This document shows, piece after piece, positions 10,383 to 20,433 of a DNA stretch of 46,165 bases. The notes below the pieces were generated by a model. It had not been told where the DNA came from and ran no database searches. It saw nothing but the letters and a program-made list of their open reading frames with translations. Numbering within the stretch: position 1 is the first letter of the stretch; the number at the start of each line of letters is the position of its first letter. The translations under genes were made by a program, and so were the position numbers. The DNA comes from Planctomycetaceae bacterium UBA2671 (lineage in GTDB: Bacteria > Planctomycetota > Planctomycetia > Planctomycetales > Planctomycetaceae): positions 49,020-95,184 of the forward strand of contig DEML01000042.1 of assembly GCA_002359185.1 (NCBI GenBank), read 5' to 3'.

Positions 10383-10674
10383 CGAGTTCATCCTTGATAT
10401 CAGTCCGAAAGACTTGAAGAACGTCCTTCGGGCCAGCGTCAGCTAATGGAAAATCTATTGGCGTACAATATCATAATCGAGTGATGTTCTTGAATCCCGA
10501 ATGGGAGAATTTTCGGTTCGAAAGATATTTCTCAGATCATACAGGTGTCTGAATGGCATGGTGGGTGGCTCACGCATTTCGTCAGGCAATGCCTGACCTA
10601 CCGCTTTGTAAGTGTGGTCGTTTGCTATCCTCACGACCATCACTTCGTTCTGGGACGTGTCACCCTTTGAAAAT
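10383..10674. other. Intergenic region with a 17-base palindrome
   Basis: No credible gene is visible. A near-perfect palindrome, GTCAGGCAATGCCTGAC (10581-10597), has only its central base unpaired. It follows the stop of the M16-like gene on the minus strand by about 80 bases. The 5' part must hold the promoter of the secreted-protein gene, but no convincing -35/-10 pair stands out. Confidence 0.55.
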
Positions 10675-11934
10675 TTATAAGTCGCTGATATCGACTTCGC
10701 CGTGTACGTCGAGGGGTTCGGGGCCGATGGTGAGGACCTGGAATTTTTCGGCGGAGTGTTCTTCGGCATAGCGGGTCAGGTCGTCGATGGTGAGTGAGTC
10801 GACCTTCTGGCGGACTTCATCCAGTGTTTTGATTTCGCCCAGATGGAACCAGTCCCGCACCATGGAGCCAGCACGAGCCATGGTCGATTCTTCCTGCATA
10901 ATCAATGAGGATTTCGCCCGAGCCTTACAGCGTTGCAATTCATTTTCGGTGATATCGAGCCCGAAGTTTTTTAGTTCGTTGAGGGTGACATCGAGCGTTT
11001 CCTGCGCCCGCTCGTTGGTTGTGCCGGCATAACACAGGACTCGGGCACGGTCTTTCAATGTGTTGAGAGAGGCTCCGATCGCATAGCAGAGGCCGCGTTC
11101 TTCGCGGACTTTGGTGAAGAGCCGGGAACTCATTCCTCCACTGAGGATTCCGACTGCTGCCCAGCCGCTGTAGTAATCGGGATGATTATAAGGCACAGCC
11201 GGATAAGCGATGCCGATGTTGGTTTGTGTGGAGTCGTGCTTCAAATGTCCCTGATGAACTTTCGGCTCAATTTCCGTCAGCGGCTTCGGAGCGATCCCCT
11301 GCCAGCCGCCGAAGAGTTGTTCGCAGAGTGCGCGCGTGGTTTGCGGATCGACATAACCGGCGATTCCGAGAATTGCTCCTTCGGGCACACAGCAGCGACG
11401 ATAATGGTCGGTCACATTTTCGAGAGTAATTGAATCGAGATGCTCCATCGTTCCTTCGAGTGGACGATTCCACGGCGGTGGATAGCAACGACGGCGAAGT
11501 TCGATCATCAATTTTTGACGGGGCTCATCTTCGATGGATCGCAGGGCTTGTTCGCGACCGACTTTGCACATGTCGAAATGATTGGCTTCCATCCGCGGTT
11601 CGAGCAGGACTTTGGCAATCAGTTCGAGAGCTTCGGGAAGTCGCTCGGCGATGGTGGCTGCGGAGATCGTCAAATGAAACCAGCCGGGCGAAACCGAATA
11701 CTGGACGCCGAGATTATCGAAGGCAATCGATAATTGACGCGAATCCAAATCGCCAGCCCCGCGGAGCATCAACTCGCTCAGGAGTGCAGCGATTCCGTTC
11801 TTTCCGGCTGGTTCGTGGGAGGTTCCTGCTGGAAAGGTGAGCGTAACCGCAGCTGAGCGGACGGCTGGCAAATGCTCGATCAACAAGGTCATCCCGTTCG
11901 ACATTTCGTATTGATGAATTTGCTGATGCGACAT
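10675..11934 (-). CDS. M16 (insulinase/mitochondrial processing peptidase) family protein, predicted catalytically inactive
   Basis: 419 residues from the ATG at 11934; the upstream TTG at 11946 is poorly placed relative to AGGAAG. The fold is typical of M16: an N-terminal domain (FPAGTSHEPAGKNGIAALL), linker, and a C-terminal domain with the conserved REERGLCY substrate-side Arg/Tyr motif. The zinc motif HxxEH, normally HFLEH after GxAH, reads ALLSE here, and the downstream acidic ligand region reads ALRSIEDEP instead of EEI. So metal ligands are missing. In known M16 pairs one subunit is inactive and carries the Arg/Tyr motif; this looks like that partner. No active partner is adjacent. No signal peptide is visible, so a cytoplasmic location is likely. 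Confidence 0.9.
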   Translation of the reverse strand: MSHQQIHQYEMSNGMTLLIEHLPAVRSAAVTLTFPAGTSHEPAGKNGIAALLSELMLRGAGDLDSRQLSIAFDNLGVQYSVSPGWFHLTISAATIAERLPEALELIAKVLLEPRMEANHFDMCKVGREQALRSIEDEPRQKLMIELRRRCYPPPWNRPLEGTMEHLDSITLENVTDHYRRCCVPEGAILGIAGYVDPQTTRALCEQLFGGWQGIAPKPLTEIEPKVHQGHLKHDSTQTNIGIAYPAVPYNHPDYYSGWAAVGILSGGMSSRLFTKVREERGLCYAIGASLNTLKDRARVLCYAGTTNERAQETLDVTLNELKNFGLDITENELQRCKARAKSSLIMQEESTMARAGSMVRDWFHLGEIKTLDEVRQKVDSLTIDDLTRYAEEHSAEKFQVLTIGPEPLDVHGEVDISDL

Positions 11935-12096
11935 AGTGTCTTTCAATCTTCCTGAAGTCTGCTCATTAGAAGCAGCGCAAGAGTTGCGAGTTGGTGAGTT
12001 GCCCTATTATAGGAGCTGGCAAATTGCGAGGGAACTCTGTCAGGACGAGGGGAGTCATTCTACCGGGGAAATGTGGCAAATTGAATCGCAGTAAAT

Positions 12097-12131
12097 CTGG
12101 GGGCTTCGCTGCGCTACGACCCCAGCCACCC
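12097..12131 (+). repeat. Dispersed 36-bp element, copy 1
   Basis: Reads CTGGGGGCTTCGCTGCGCTA then CGACCCCAGCCACCC. CTGGGG and CCCCAG can pair to form a hairpin. Related copies are at 32462-32497 and, inverted, 42101-42136. It lies downstream of the helical-repeat gene's stop, on its 3' side, and upstream of the M16-like gene. Confidence 0.75.
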
Positions 12132-12178
12132 ATCGGAGTTTCTAAAAGCCACTCAGGAAATGGTCCGCACAGCGGACC

Positions 12179-13408
12179 CTACGGTTTAGGATTTCGCAGT
12201 GGTTTTGTGTTGGGGCCAAGGATGTAGTTTTCAGGAGTATTGGCATCGAGCCAGGTTTTGAGGTCAGTGATGACTTTCACTGGAACAGCCTTAGCTCCCG
12301 GAGGAGGATTCTGCTTCAGGATCTCATTGGCGAGCGGAAGAACAACATCGTAAGCTTCCTGAACTTCTGCCCGATTTGTAGAGAATGGAGCGTTTTTTAT
12401 CCGAGTCAGTAATGCGGTCGACTTGGAAATTTCAGGCTGGTAAGCCGTGTAGACTCGGAATGCACAGAGTCTCCAATGCGGGGCATTGGGTTTCGCGTTG
12501 AATTGCTGGCCCATTTCATGGGCGAAATTGACAATTTCGTAATTCACCAGGGTGAGATTGATTTCCCGATTCATTTCCGTCCGCCCGAGTCCACTGGCTG
12601 CCTCGGCGCGAACGGTCCAGGGTTCCATCGGGTTGATCAGGATTTCCGCGAGTGTCTGCACGATGTAAGGCGTCCGTGTTTTATCAAATAAGACCGAAGT
12701 ATATGAAACCGCTTCGACCAGAGAGCGTTTGTACCATTCATTGAGATTGGGTTGCTTGAGTTGCTCAATCAAAGCGTCGGCAACTCGGCTGCGGATATCG
12801 ACTTTGGGATTCCCATCCTGGCACAACCTCATCAAACCGTTGGTGGCAATAATCTTCAAAGCTTCGCTTTGATTTTTATCCGAGATGATCGCAATTAACG
12901 GGTCTGCCATGCCAGTGAAGGGAGTTGCTGGAATCTGTTTGGGAACATTCGGCGGTTCTTCGTTTAACTCGGTAATCAGCAAACAGGCATTAAGACGAAC
13001 GGGGAGTGGTTGATCGATCAGCAGTTGTTCGCAATATTTGATAATCAGAGGCAGCACAAAAGCTCGTGCAGGAGGCTTGGCGAGCAGGTTGAGGTCGCGT
13101 TTGAGTTGTTCACGGATTTTAGAAAGTTCCCGAATCTGGCTTTTCAGACTCATCTGCAAAACCTGAATTCGATTATATTCGGTCAGTAACGTGATTTCAG
13201 CTTGAGTGAGACTGCTTGAACTGAGGGCTTTCGTATACTCAAATTTTTTGCGTTTCAGGAAATCAAGATCGGCTTCCTTAATGAGCTCGTTGCCAGTCTG
13301 AGCATATGCGGGTGTCGTTTGAACCAGCAGGCCCGAAATCAGACAGCATGTCAGCGTAAATAAGCTGAGCGCAAATCGAGATGTCGATCGCGTGGGTACG
13401 CACGTCAT
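12179..13408 (-). CDS. Secreted alpha-helical (HEAT-like) repeat protein
   Basis: 409 residues from the ATG at 13408, preferred over the ATG at 13474 because it places a normal signal peptide (hydrophobic core, then TTPAYAQ) at the N-terminus. After export the protein is almost wholly helical: a coiled-coil-like segment near residues 40-115 (many Lys, Glu, Leu, Gln), then helix pairs of HEAT type (for example VRLNACLLITELNEE and VRAEAASGLGRTEMN). The C-terminus is Pro/Lys-rich. HEAT proteins usually bind other proteins; the partner is unknown. No catalytic residues are seen. It probably forms its own transcription unit, with about 245 bases before the next gene. Confidence 0.85.
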   Translation of the reverse strand: MTCVPTRSTSRFALSLFTLTCCLISGLLVQTTPAYAQTGNELIKEADLDFLKRKKFEYTKALSSSSLTQAEITLLTEYNRIQVLQMSLKSQIRELSKIREQLKRDLNLLAKPPARAFVLPLIIKYCEQLLIDQPLPVRLNACLLITELNEEPPNVPKQIPATPFTGMADPLIAIISDKNQSEALKIIATNGLMRLCQDGNPKVDIRSRVADALIEQLKQPNLNEWYKRSLVEAVSYTSVLFDKTRTPYIVQTLAEILINPMEPWTVRAEAASGLGRTEMNREINLTLVNYEIVNFAHEMGQQFNAKPNAPHWRLCAFRVYTAYQPEISKSTALLTRIKNAPFSTNRAEVQEAYDVVLPLANEILKQNPPPGAKAVPVKVITDLKTWLDANTPENYILGPNTKPLRNPKP

Positions 13409-14074
13409 CGACGCATTCTCAACTCGTGGAGTGATACCCGTCTGCTCGAAACGTTCAAGAAGTCTGAAAATCATAATGTTGTCGGTACTTGAAATCGAGA
13501 ATTGAAACGTGATGGAGCAGGCTGGTGATCATGAACGCTAATGAGAGATCATGGCGTCAGTATTCATATTTTGCCAGTCGCCGCCTTAATTATGGTGTTC
13601 CGGAGACCCTATGCCAAGAGAATAGCTTGGGAATCCGCTCTCAGTGGACTCTGATCGACATCCCGCCGAATGTCCAGACATATTGTGCCGGTTATAGGGA
13701 ATATCGGCTGGACAATTCCAGCCGATGCCCTGTTTTGCTTTCTTTGAACCCAGAAGGTAATTATCAGAAATGAAATCGAAGACAGGAATCGGGCAGTTAG
13801 ACCCATCAACAGTTTACGATGAATCGGTCTCAATGAAAACCGCTAAAGGGAGTCGAAGTGCGATTCTCCGGATGAGAATCGAGAAGGATCATTGAAAAAC
13901 GGACAGTCATTATAACTTGTCATGACAATGAGAGTTGTCGGGTCCCACTGGATTGAACTCCGTCAAGTTGCTGGAAGCGTGTGTCTCGATTCGCGAAAAT
14001 TGACTCTACTCCATTGTTGAGTTAGGCTCCCCTGAGCCAACCGCATCTCGATTCCTTTACCATAAAGTTTCAGC
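13409..14074. other. 666-base divergent intergenic region with hairpins
   Basis: It separates two divergent genes. ATCGGCTGGA-CAAT-TCCAGCCGAT (13703-13726) is a perfect 10-bp hairpin followed by TGTTTTGCTTT, which resembles an intrinsic terminator on the plus strand; no gene I accept ends there. CGATTCTC-CGGAT-GAGAATCG (13861-13881) is a second, 8-bp hairpin. Short open frames across this region have implausible compositions and no ribosome binding sites. A small RNA ending at 13730 is possible. Confidence 0.5.
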
Positions 14075-14713
14075 ATGTCTTCCGAACTGTTTGCCAGAAT
14101 TGTCCATGAACGCTGTACAGAAAAAGTGTTATCTGAGGAGCCGCTCCCTGCATCGGGACAAACATTGGCTGATGAAATTCTGGAATTAGCCGCCTGGGCA
14201 CCGTTTCACCGTCCTGCCCACGATGTTCATTTGCAGGATTCGGAGTTAACGGCTCTGATGCCCTGGCGGTTTTATGTGCTCGACGCATCCAGTTGCCGAA
14301 AGCTGCGCGAGGAATTGCTGGAGAAAGACAGCAGTAACGTCATCAAGATGCTGGCAACCGCCGATTGTATGGTGCAGGTGACCTGGCTGCCTAATCCTCC
14401 TCAAGTTGAGCTGCCGGAAAAAAGTCTGTTTGAGGCGACTCTGGAAAACATGGAACATCTGGCAGCAGCCTCAGCGGCTGTGCAAAACCTGCTGCTGGCA
14501 GCGACAGCCAACGGAATCCGGAATTACTGGTCCAGTGGAGGTGTGCTGCGTTCTCCGGAAGTTTTTAAGAGACTCGGGATACCGACACAGGAAATCCTGC
14601 TCGGCGCTCTCTTCTTTTCACCACAGGACGTTCAATCAGCGACAATAGCCACGAGTAAACTCCGTGATAAACGCGGCCCACTTTCCGGATGGGTGAAACG
14701 CGTCGATTTGTGA
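14075..14713 (+). CDS. Nitroreductase-family flavoprotein
   Basis: 212 residues. Nitroreductases are FMN enzymes that reduce nitro groups, quinones or related substrates with NAD(P)H, usually as cytoplasmic dimers. Visible family features are LELAAWAPFHRPAH (the alpha-helical AxxAP segment), MPWRFYVLD (the usual PWRF strand, about residues 68-76) and the helix NMEHLAAASAAVQNLLLAATANGI followed by the WSSGG loop that contacts FMN. The usual N-terminal RRSxR motif is not evident, so FMN binding may differ in detail. The substrate cannot be predicted. A strong inverted repeat follows the stop codon. Confidence 0.85.
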   Translation: MSSELFARIVHERCTEKVLSEEPLPASGQTLADEILELAAWAPFHRPAHDVHLQDSELTALMPWRFYVLDASSCRKLREELLEKDSSNVIKMLATADCMVQVTWLPNPPQVELPEKSLFEATLENMEHLAAASAAVQNLLLAATANGIRNYWSSGGVLRSPEVFKRLGIPTQEILLGALFFSPQDVQSATIATSKLRDKRGPLSGWVKRVDL

Positions 14714-14740
14714 TAGTTATGAGTGACTGATAACCTTAAT

Positions 14741-14810
14741 TACAAGCACGAAGCGCAAGCGAGTGATTCACAGTGGAATCTTACACTCTCTCTTGCGCTT
14801 CGTGCTTGTA
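14741..14810. repeat. Inverted repeat family B, copy 1
   Basis: The left arm from 14741 reads TACAAGCACGAAGCGCAAGC; the right arm ends at 14810 with GCGCTTCGTGCTTGTA. Arms pair over about 20 bases, then over part of GAGTG/CACTC. A near-identical element is at 40788-40858. Both copies begin just after a plus-strand stop codon, 28 bases here, so a terminator or REP-like role is plausible. Confidence 0.85.
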
Positions 14811-14951
14811 TCGCTGAGAAATACCAGAACAGGGTTGCGGAATGTTTGGGACTCGTTAAAAGAAAATGAATGCTGTACAAATTCTAGTTGTGACAGATTA
14901 ATTCATGAGTTCCGATTTGATTTCTCCCGCTTTTCAACTTGAGGTGCATCA

Positions 14952-16055
14952 ATGATTCCGCAAAATCGATATTCTGCTCGGCGTGAGAAGCTCAAGCGGG
15001 TGCTTAAAAAAGAAAAATTGCCCGCATTGCTGGTCTGCAATGAAACAAATGTCAGTTATCTGACCGGATTCTCTGGGGACAGCAGCTGGTTTCTGATTGG
15101 GAAGGATGTCGAAATCCTGATCAGCGATGGTCGCTACACCACACAGATCTCCGAAGAATGTCCCGGCTTACAGGCTGAAATCAGGCCTGTCAATAAGACG
15201 TTGCTGCAAACAACCGCAGAGGTCCTCAAATCCACCAAGAGTTCCCTGTGCGGATTTGAATCGACGGCAATCAGTTATGATGCCGCAGGTCAGTTGGTCG
15301 AAGCGGTCGAATCGCCGGACATGATTCCCGTCAAAGGTCTGATCGAGCCTTTGCGAGCCGTCAAAGATGCCGACGAGATTAAACAAATCCGCGAAGCGGT
15401 CCGTCAGGCCGAAAAAGGTTTTGAATTCCTGAAGTCGAGTCTGATGCTGGATATGACGGAACTTCAGGCTGCCTTTACACTTGAGGAAGGCATGCGTCGC
15501 TTTGGAGCAGTCGGTGCGGGATTTGAAATTATCACTGCAGTCGGAGAACGAGCCGCATTGCCACATGCTCGTCCCGGTTTGACAAAATGCGAAGAATCTC
15601 CCTTCATGCTTGTTGACTGGGGGGCACGAACTTCGACGGGTTATGTCAGCGACTTGACGAGGATGGTCATCACAGGTAGCATTTCGTCCAAACTTCAACG
15701 TATGTATGAAGTTGTGAAAAGTGCACTGGAGGAATCGATTCAGGCAATCGGACCCGATGTGAAAGCAAGTGATGTGGATCGAGTTGCACGTCAGGTCATG
15801 GAAAAGCATGACGTGGCAGCGAAATTCAATCACGGGTTGGGGCATGGGTTCGGTTTACAGGTTCATGAATCCATCCGGATGAGTCCGACATCAGAAGATG
15901 TGTTTAAACCCGGTATGGTTGTGACTGTCGAGCCAGGTTTGTATTTTCCAGGCTGGGGTGGGATACGCATTGAAGACGATGTGTTGATCACAAAAGATGG
16001 GTGCGAAGTTCTATCCACTTTGTCTCGTGAACTCGAGGCTCATATGGTTGGGTAA
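14952..16055 (+). CDS. M24 metallopeptidase, Xaa-Pro aminopeptidase type
   Basis: 367 residues, the usual length for the short Xaa-Pro peptidase group. GAGGTG lies six bases before the ATG. An N-terminal creatinase-like domain (about 1-130) includes NVSYLTGFSGDSSWF. The C-terminal pita-bread domain keeps the dinuclear metal ligands D222 and D234 (VDWGA...SDLTR), H298 (GLGHGFG), E327 (TVEPGLYF) and E341 (RIEDD). It is predicted to remove an N-terminal residue before proline in the cytoplasm. The next genes are accB and accC; in many Firmicutes a homologue sits beside efp and accBC, but no efp is present here. Confidence 0.95.
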   Translation: MIPQNRYSARREKLKRVLKKEKLPALLVCNETNVSYLTGFSGDSSWFLIGKDVEILISDGRYTTQISEECPGLQAEIRPVNKTLLQTTAEVLKSTKSSLCGFESTAISYDAAGQLVEAVESPDMIPVKGLIEPLRAVKDADEIKQIREAVRQAEKGFEFLKSSLMLDMTELQAAFTLEEGMRRFGAVGAGFEIITAVGERAALPHARPGLTKCEESPFMLVDWGARTSTGYVSDLTRMVITGSISSKLQRMYEVVKSALEESIQAIGPDVKASDVDRVARQVMEKHDVAAKFNHGLGHGFGLQVHESIRMSPTSEDVFKPGMVVTVEPGLYFPGWGGIRIEDDVLITKDGCEVLSTLSRELEAHMVG

Positions 16056-16200
16056 TGACTTGACCTGTCTGTGTTTAAGATGATTTACAAATAAAATAAC
16101 GCGATTTTTAGTCGAAGACGATTACCGACTTGATCCTCAGGATCTTATCAAAACGCGATAATTTCATGTCATTCAGGGCTCGAAGAGCGACAGAAAGCAA

Positions 16201-16722
16201 ATGAACGACAAAGCCAAGTCAAAACCTGATTCTACTCCCGGTCCCATCGATCTAGCTCAGTTGAAAGAACTGATGGAGATGATGGAGGCTCACGATGTCA
16301 CTGAAGTCAATCTGCGAAATGGCGATGAACAGTGGCGTCTGCGACGGGGGCCTCAAATGACGGCAATGCCGATGCAGGCGATGCCAGCTGCGATGCCGCA
16401 GGTGTCTGCTCCCGCAACTTCTTCGGCTCAATCGACTGCTCCGACACCTGCAGTTGACGCAGCTTCACCGGTGGATGATGGTTTAATCGAAATCAAAAGC
16501 CCGACCGTGGGCACCTTTTATTCGTCTCCCAGTCCAGAAGACCCGGCCTTCGTCAAAGTTGGATCTCAGGTTTCGGCCGAGTCGATTGTGTGTCTGGTTG
16601 AAGCGATGAAAGTTTTCAATCAAATTCCAGCCGAGTGCAGCGGAACGGTCGAAAAGATCCTGGCCAAAGATGGCGATGCCGTCGATTTTGGACAGCCTCT
16701 CTTCAAAGTGAAGCCCAATTAG
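16201..16722 (+). CDS. accB: Biotin carboxyl carrier protein of acetyl-CoA carboxylase
   Basis: 173 residues. It carries the biotin that AccC carboxylates and the carboxyltransferase then discharges to acetyl-CoA, making malonyl-CoA for fatty-acid synthesis. The N-terminal helical part (ELMEMMEAHDVTEV) is followed by an Ala/Pro/Met-rich flexible linker (about 55-95). The C-terminal biotinyl domain includes the thumb (SPTVGTFYSSPSPEDP) found in AccB proteins and the EAMKVFNQI biotinylation site, with K137 predicted as the biotin-bearing lysine. AMKVF replaces the more common AMKMM/AMKVM. accC follows after 67 bases, so co-transcription is likely. Confidence 0.97.
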   Translation: MNDKAKSKPDSTPGPIDLAQLKELMEMMEAHDVTEVNLRNGDEQWRLRRGPQMTAMPMQAMPAAMPQVSAPATSSAQSTAPTPAVDAASPVDDGLIEIKSPTVGTFYSSPSPEDPAFVKVGSQVSAESIVCLVEAMKVFNQIPAECSGTVEKILAKDGDAVDFGQPLFKVKPN

Positions 16723-16789
16723 AGAAGATAAACAGCGTACCCTACGACTCAGTTTGCTAGGCCACTGCATCAGATAGACGATTGTTTTT

Positions 16790-18127
16790 ATGTTTCAACG
16801 AATACTCATCGCAAACCGTGGCGAAATTGCCCTGCGAATTATGCGGGCCTGTCGGGAATTGGGGATTGAGACCGTCGCTGTTTACAGCGAAGCGGATCGG
16901 GGGGCTCATTATCTCTCACTTGCAGACGAGGCATACTGCATCGGCAAAGCTCCCGCCAGCGACAGTTACCTGTTGATCAACCGTATCATATCGGCAGCCG
17001 AAATCGGGAATGTGCAGGCGATTCATCCTGGATACGGATTCCTGGCTGAAAATGCTCACTTTGCTGAAGTTTGTCGGGAATGCAGCATCGAATTTATCGG
17101 GCCACATCACTCGGCGATGGAACAACTCGGCGATAAAGTCTCTGCCCGTAAAATTGCAGCCGAAGCCAAAGTGAATGTCGTGCCGGGCAGTGATGGACTG
17201 GTCACCGACGAAAAGACGGCTCTCGAAGTGGCTGGCAAAATTGGCTATCCCGTGCTCATCAAAGCGACTGCTGGTGGTGGTGGCAAAGGGATGCGGGTGG
17301 CGATGAATGAAATCTCGCTCAAGTCGGGTTTCAGTGCCGCTCGCCAGGAAGCCGAAAAAGCGTTTAACAACCCGGGTGTTTACCTCGAAAAATATATTGA
17401 GCGTCCTCGGCACGTTGAAGTTCAGGTGCTTGCGGATCAGCATGGAAATTGTGTTCATCTCTGGGAGCGTGACTGTTCCACACAGAGAAAGCATCAGAAG
17501 CTGATTGAAGAAAGTCCTGCACCAAACCTGCCGAAGTCAGTTCGGGAAGACATTTGTAAATCAGCCGTCCGACTCATAAAAACCTGTGGCTACTACAATG
17601 CAGGGACGGTGGAATTCATCGTCGATAAGGAACATCAATTCTATTTCATTGAAGTGAATGCACGAATTCAGGTCGAGCATCCCGTTAGTGAAATGGTGAC
17701 TGGGGTTGACCTGATCAAAGAACAGATCCGTGTCGCAGCTGGCGAAGAATTGACTTTGAAACAGCGGAACATTAAGTCGCAGGGATGTGCGATTGAAGTC
17801 CGTATTAATGCCGAAGATCCCGAAAACGATTACCGAGGTTGCCCGGGCACAATTACCAAATTGCGAGTTCCTGGTGGATTAGGGATTCGATTCGACTCCC
17901 ACGTTCATCAAGGCTATACCATCAGCCCGTACTACGATTCGATGATCGGTAAACTGATTGTCCATCGGGAGACACGCGATGAGGCGATTGCGGCTGCTCA
18001 CGCGGCTCTCGAAGAATTCGTGATTGAGGGTGTGAAGACGACAATTCCGCTGGCTCGACGTATTCTCGCTCATTCTGCATTTAAAGATGGCAAGATCGAT
18101 ACGACGTTCCTCGAACGGACGTTTTGA
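16790..18127 (+). CDS. accC: Biotin carboxylase subunit of acetyl-CoA carboxylase
   Basis: 445 residues, normal length. It uses ATP and bicarbonate to carboxylate biotin on AccB. The N-terminal domain starts MFQRILIANRGEIALRIMRA, the family signature. The ATP-grasp part shows AGGGGKGMRV (glycine-rich loop, about 163-172), the catalytic region VEVQVLADQHGN, RDCSTQRKHQK, the FIEVNARIQVEHPVSE motif with metal-binding Glu and catalytic Arg, and the C-terminal FDSHV segment. It lies directly behind accB, matching the usual bacterial pair. No ribosome binding site is obvious, so translation may be coupled or leaderless-like. Confidence 0.97.
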   Translation: MFQRILIANRGEIALRIMRACRELGIETVAVYSEADRGAHYLSLADEAYCIGKAPASDSYLLINRIISAAEIGNVQAIHPGYGFLAENAHFAEVCRECSIEFIGPHHSAMEQLGDKVSARKIAAEAKVNVVPGSDGLVTDEKTALEVAGKIGYPVLIKATAGGGGKGMRVAMNEISLKSGFSAARQEAEKAFNNPGVYLEKYIERPRHVEVQVLADQHGNCVHLWERDCSTQRKHQKLIEESPAPNLPKSVREDICKSAVRLIKTCGYYNAGTVEFIVDKEHQFYFIEVNARIQVEHPVSEMVTGVDLIKEQIRVAAGEELTLKQRNIKSQGCAIEVRINAEDPENDYRGCPGTITKLRVPGGLGIRFDSHVHQGYTISPYYDSMIGKLIVHRETRDEAIAAAHAALEEFVIEGVKTTIPLARRILAHSAFKDGKIDTTFLERTF

Positions 18128-18366
18128 AATCTCCGCTGCAATTCACTATGCTCACTTCTCATCCGTTTCGGCCTGATCGGCCTGCGTTTGAATCTGTTGT
18201 GAAATAGATAAGTCGTTTTGGATTTCTGAGGTTGAGTTTCACTCGTTCTCAAAATACTCAATACTGTAGGCTTCTCTGCGTCAGTCTCCAGCACAATCGG
18301 TTGGATTCGAGACGACTGCTGATCATTCTGTACCCATAATTTGCTGAACTCAAAGGAATACGAATC

Positions 18367-19398
<1,032 letters not shown>

Positions 19399-19434
19399 TT
19401 CTTGGTCAATCGATTTTGATCAAGCAGTAAAACA

Positions 19435-19474
19435 AAAAACAGCACTCGTCCAACATTGGGAGAGTGCTGTTTTT
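19435..19474. terminator. Bidirectional intrinsic terminator between pfp and the converging gene
   Basis: AAAAACAGCACTC (19435-19447) and GAGTGCTGTTTTT (19462-19474) form a perfect 13-bp stem with a 14-base loop and terminal A/T runs, 36 bases after the pfp stop codon and 27 bases before the stop of the opposing gene. It should work in both directions. Confidence 0.9.
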
Positions 19475-19500
19475 GCATTCAAAGTTTCTCAGATTCCATA

Positions 19501-20013
19501 TTATGGACTGACGATATAGGTATCACCACCATCATCAGACAGAGCAGCGGCACCGAGTGCAACACCAGTAATGGCTAAACCCAGAGTGATTGTGTCGAGA
19601 GGATCGACAAACAATCCGGACTGGCCACGAGTAGTGGCTCCACTGACGATCAGAACGTTACTTTTGGATGTTGGTGGAGCAACGGAACCTTCCCAGGCTC
19701 GTACGACGCCCTTGCCTTGACCAGCCTGCAATTCGTAGATCCCTGTGTCCAAACCGGCAACAGTGAATTTGCCTTCGGCATCGGTGACGGTTGTGGCGAC
19801 AACTTCGTTGTTACGACGAACAGAAACTTTCGCACCTTCAAGAGCCTGGCCCTGTCCGGTAACAGCTTTGCCGTTCAAGGCTCCGCCGTTAGAAAGTGCA
19901 ATGTCGCTGACGGCTGATTTTGTTTTCGTCGTACGGGCGACTTCTGCCTGTGTTGAGAAAATCGGAGCGAGCACGAGGCTCAGACACGCGAATCCGGTCA
20001 GAAGATTTTTCAT
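19501..20013 (-). CDS. Secreted protein with carboxypeptidase-regulatory-like beta domain
   Basis: 170 residues from the ATG at 20013, chosen because AAAGGAA lies just upstream and the signal peptide (MKNLLTGFACLSLVLAPIFS, cut near TQA) then starts at residue 1. The mature protein has one CnaB/carboxypeptidase-regulatory-like beta-sandwich (about 50-115: LNGKAVTGQGQALEGAKVSV, TDAEGKFTVAGLDTGIYEL), then a hydrophobic segment (TLGLAITGVALGAAAL, about 142-157) and the acidic tail DDGGDTYIVSP. Such domains are usually structural or binding modules on secreted or anchored proteins. The C-terminal hydrophobic stretch could anchor it in a membrane. Function unknown. Confidence 0.85.
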   Translation of the reverse strand: MKNLLTGFACLSLVLAPIFSTQAEVARTTKTKSAVSDIALSNGGALNGKAVTGQGQALEGAKVSVRRNNEVVATTVTDAEGKFTVAGLDTGIYELQAGQGKGVVRAWEGSVAPPTSKSNVLIVSGATTRGQSGLFVDPLDTITLGLAITGVALGAAALSDDGGDTYIVSP

Positions 20014-20433
20014 TGTCGGGTTCCTTTGGGTAGGGACTTTGGTTTGGTGTGAATTCGACTCGTATTGAATCGAGGAGGACAGCCTCTTGCTGACCGACAC
20101 ATTTGATGGGTATGTGAAAATGACGAATTGAACATCCTTGTTCGCTCCGTCAACTTTTTCCTGGGCGACTTCATCCTGAAGAGCTTGTCAGGAACTGCAT
20201 GATCAAAATCTTTAATCAATGCGGGCGGATATTGCTGGAATCTCGAAAATGAGTCAACTGAAGTTTCTTCAAGGAGCACGAATTGCAGAAGTTACATCAA
20301 GTTAATTCCCAGGGAGGCAATCTAGACTTGGCACGGGGCAGCGGATTGGTTCTTAAATAATGAGCGTGGTAGTTTATGACCACCACGCTCATCACTCTGT
20401 TCTGGGCGTGCCACCCAGGACGTTCAGAAGACT
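20014..20433. other. 420-base intergenic region with hairpins
   Basis: It lies between two minus-strand genes and should carry the promoter of the downstream secreted protein and the end of the spermidine-synthase-like gene. ATGAGCGTGGT (20360-20370) and ACCACGCTCAT (20382-20392) form a perfect 11-bp stem. Right after it, CTGGGCGTGCCACCCAG (20402-20418) forms a short hairpin of a CTGGG/CCCAG type that recurs in the window. No credible gene is visible. Confidence 0.55.

Noticed and set aside
10455..10769. 104-residue minus-strand frame overlapping the 3' end of the M16-like gene
   Set aside because: Starts inside a real gene in another frame, has low-complexity composition and spans a palindrome.
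13525..13773. 82-residue plus-strand frame in the 13.4-14.1 kb gap
   Set aside because: Crosses the perfect 10-bp hairpin, has no ribosome binding site and no plausible protein features.
16916..17494. 192-residue frame antisense to accC
   Set aside because: Shadow of a strongly conserved gene, with His/Phe/Arg-rich composition typical of a non-coding frame.
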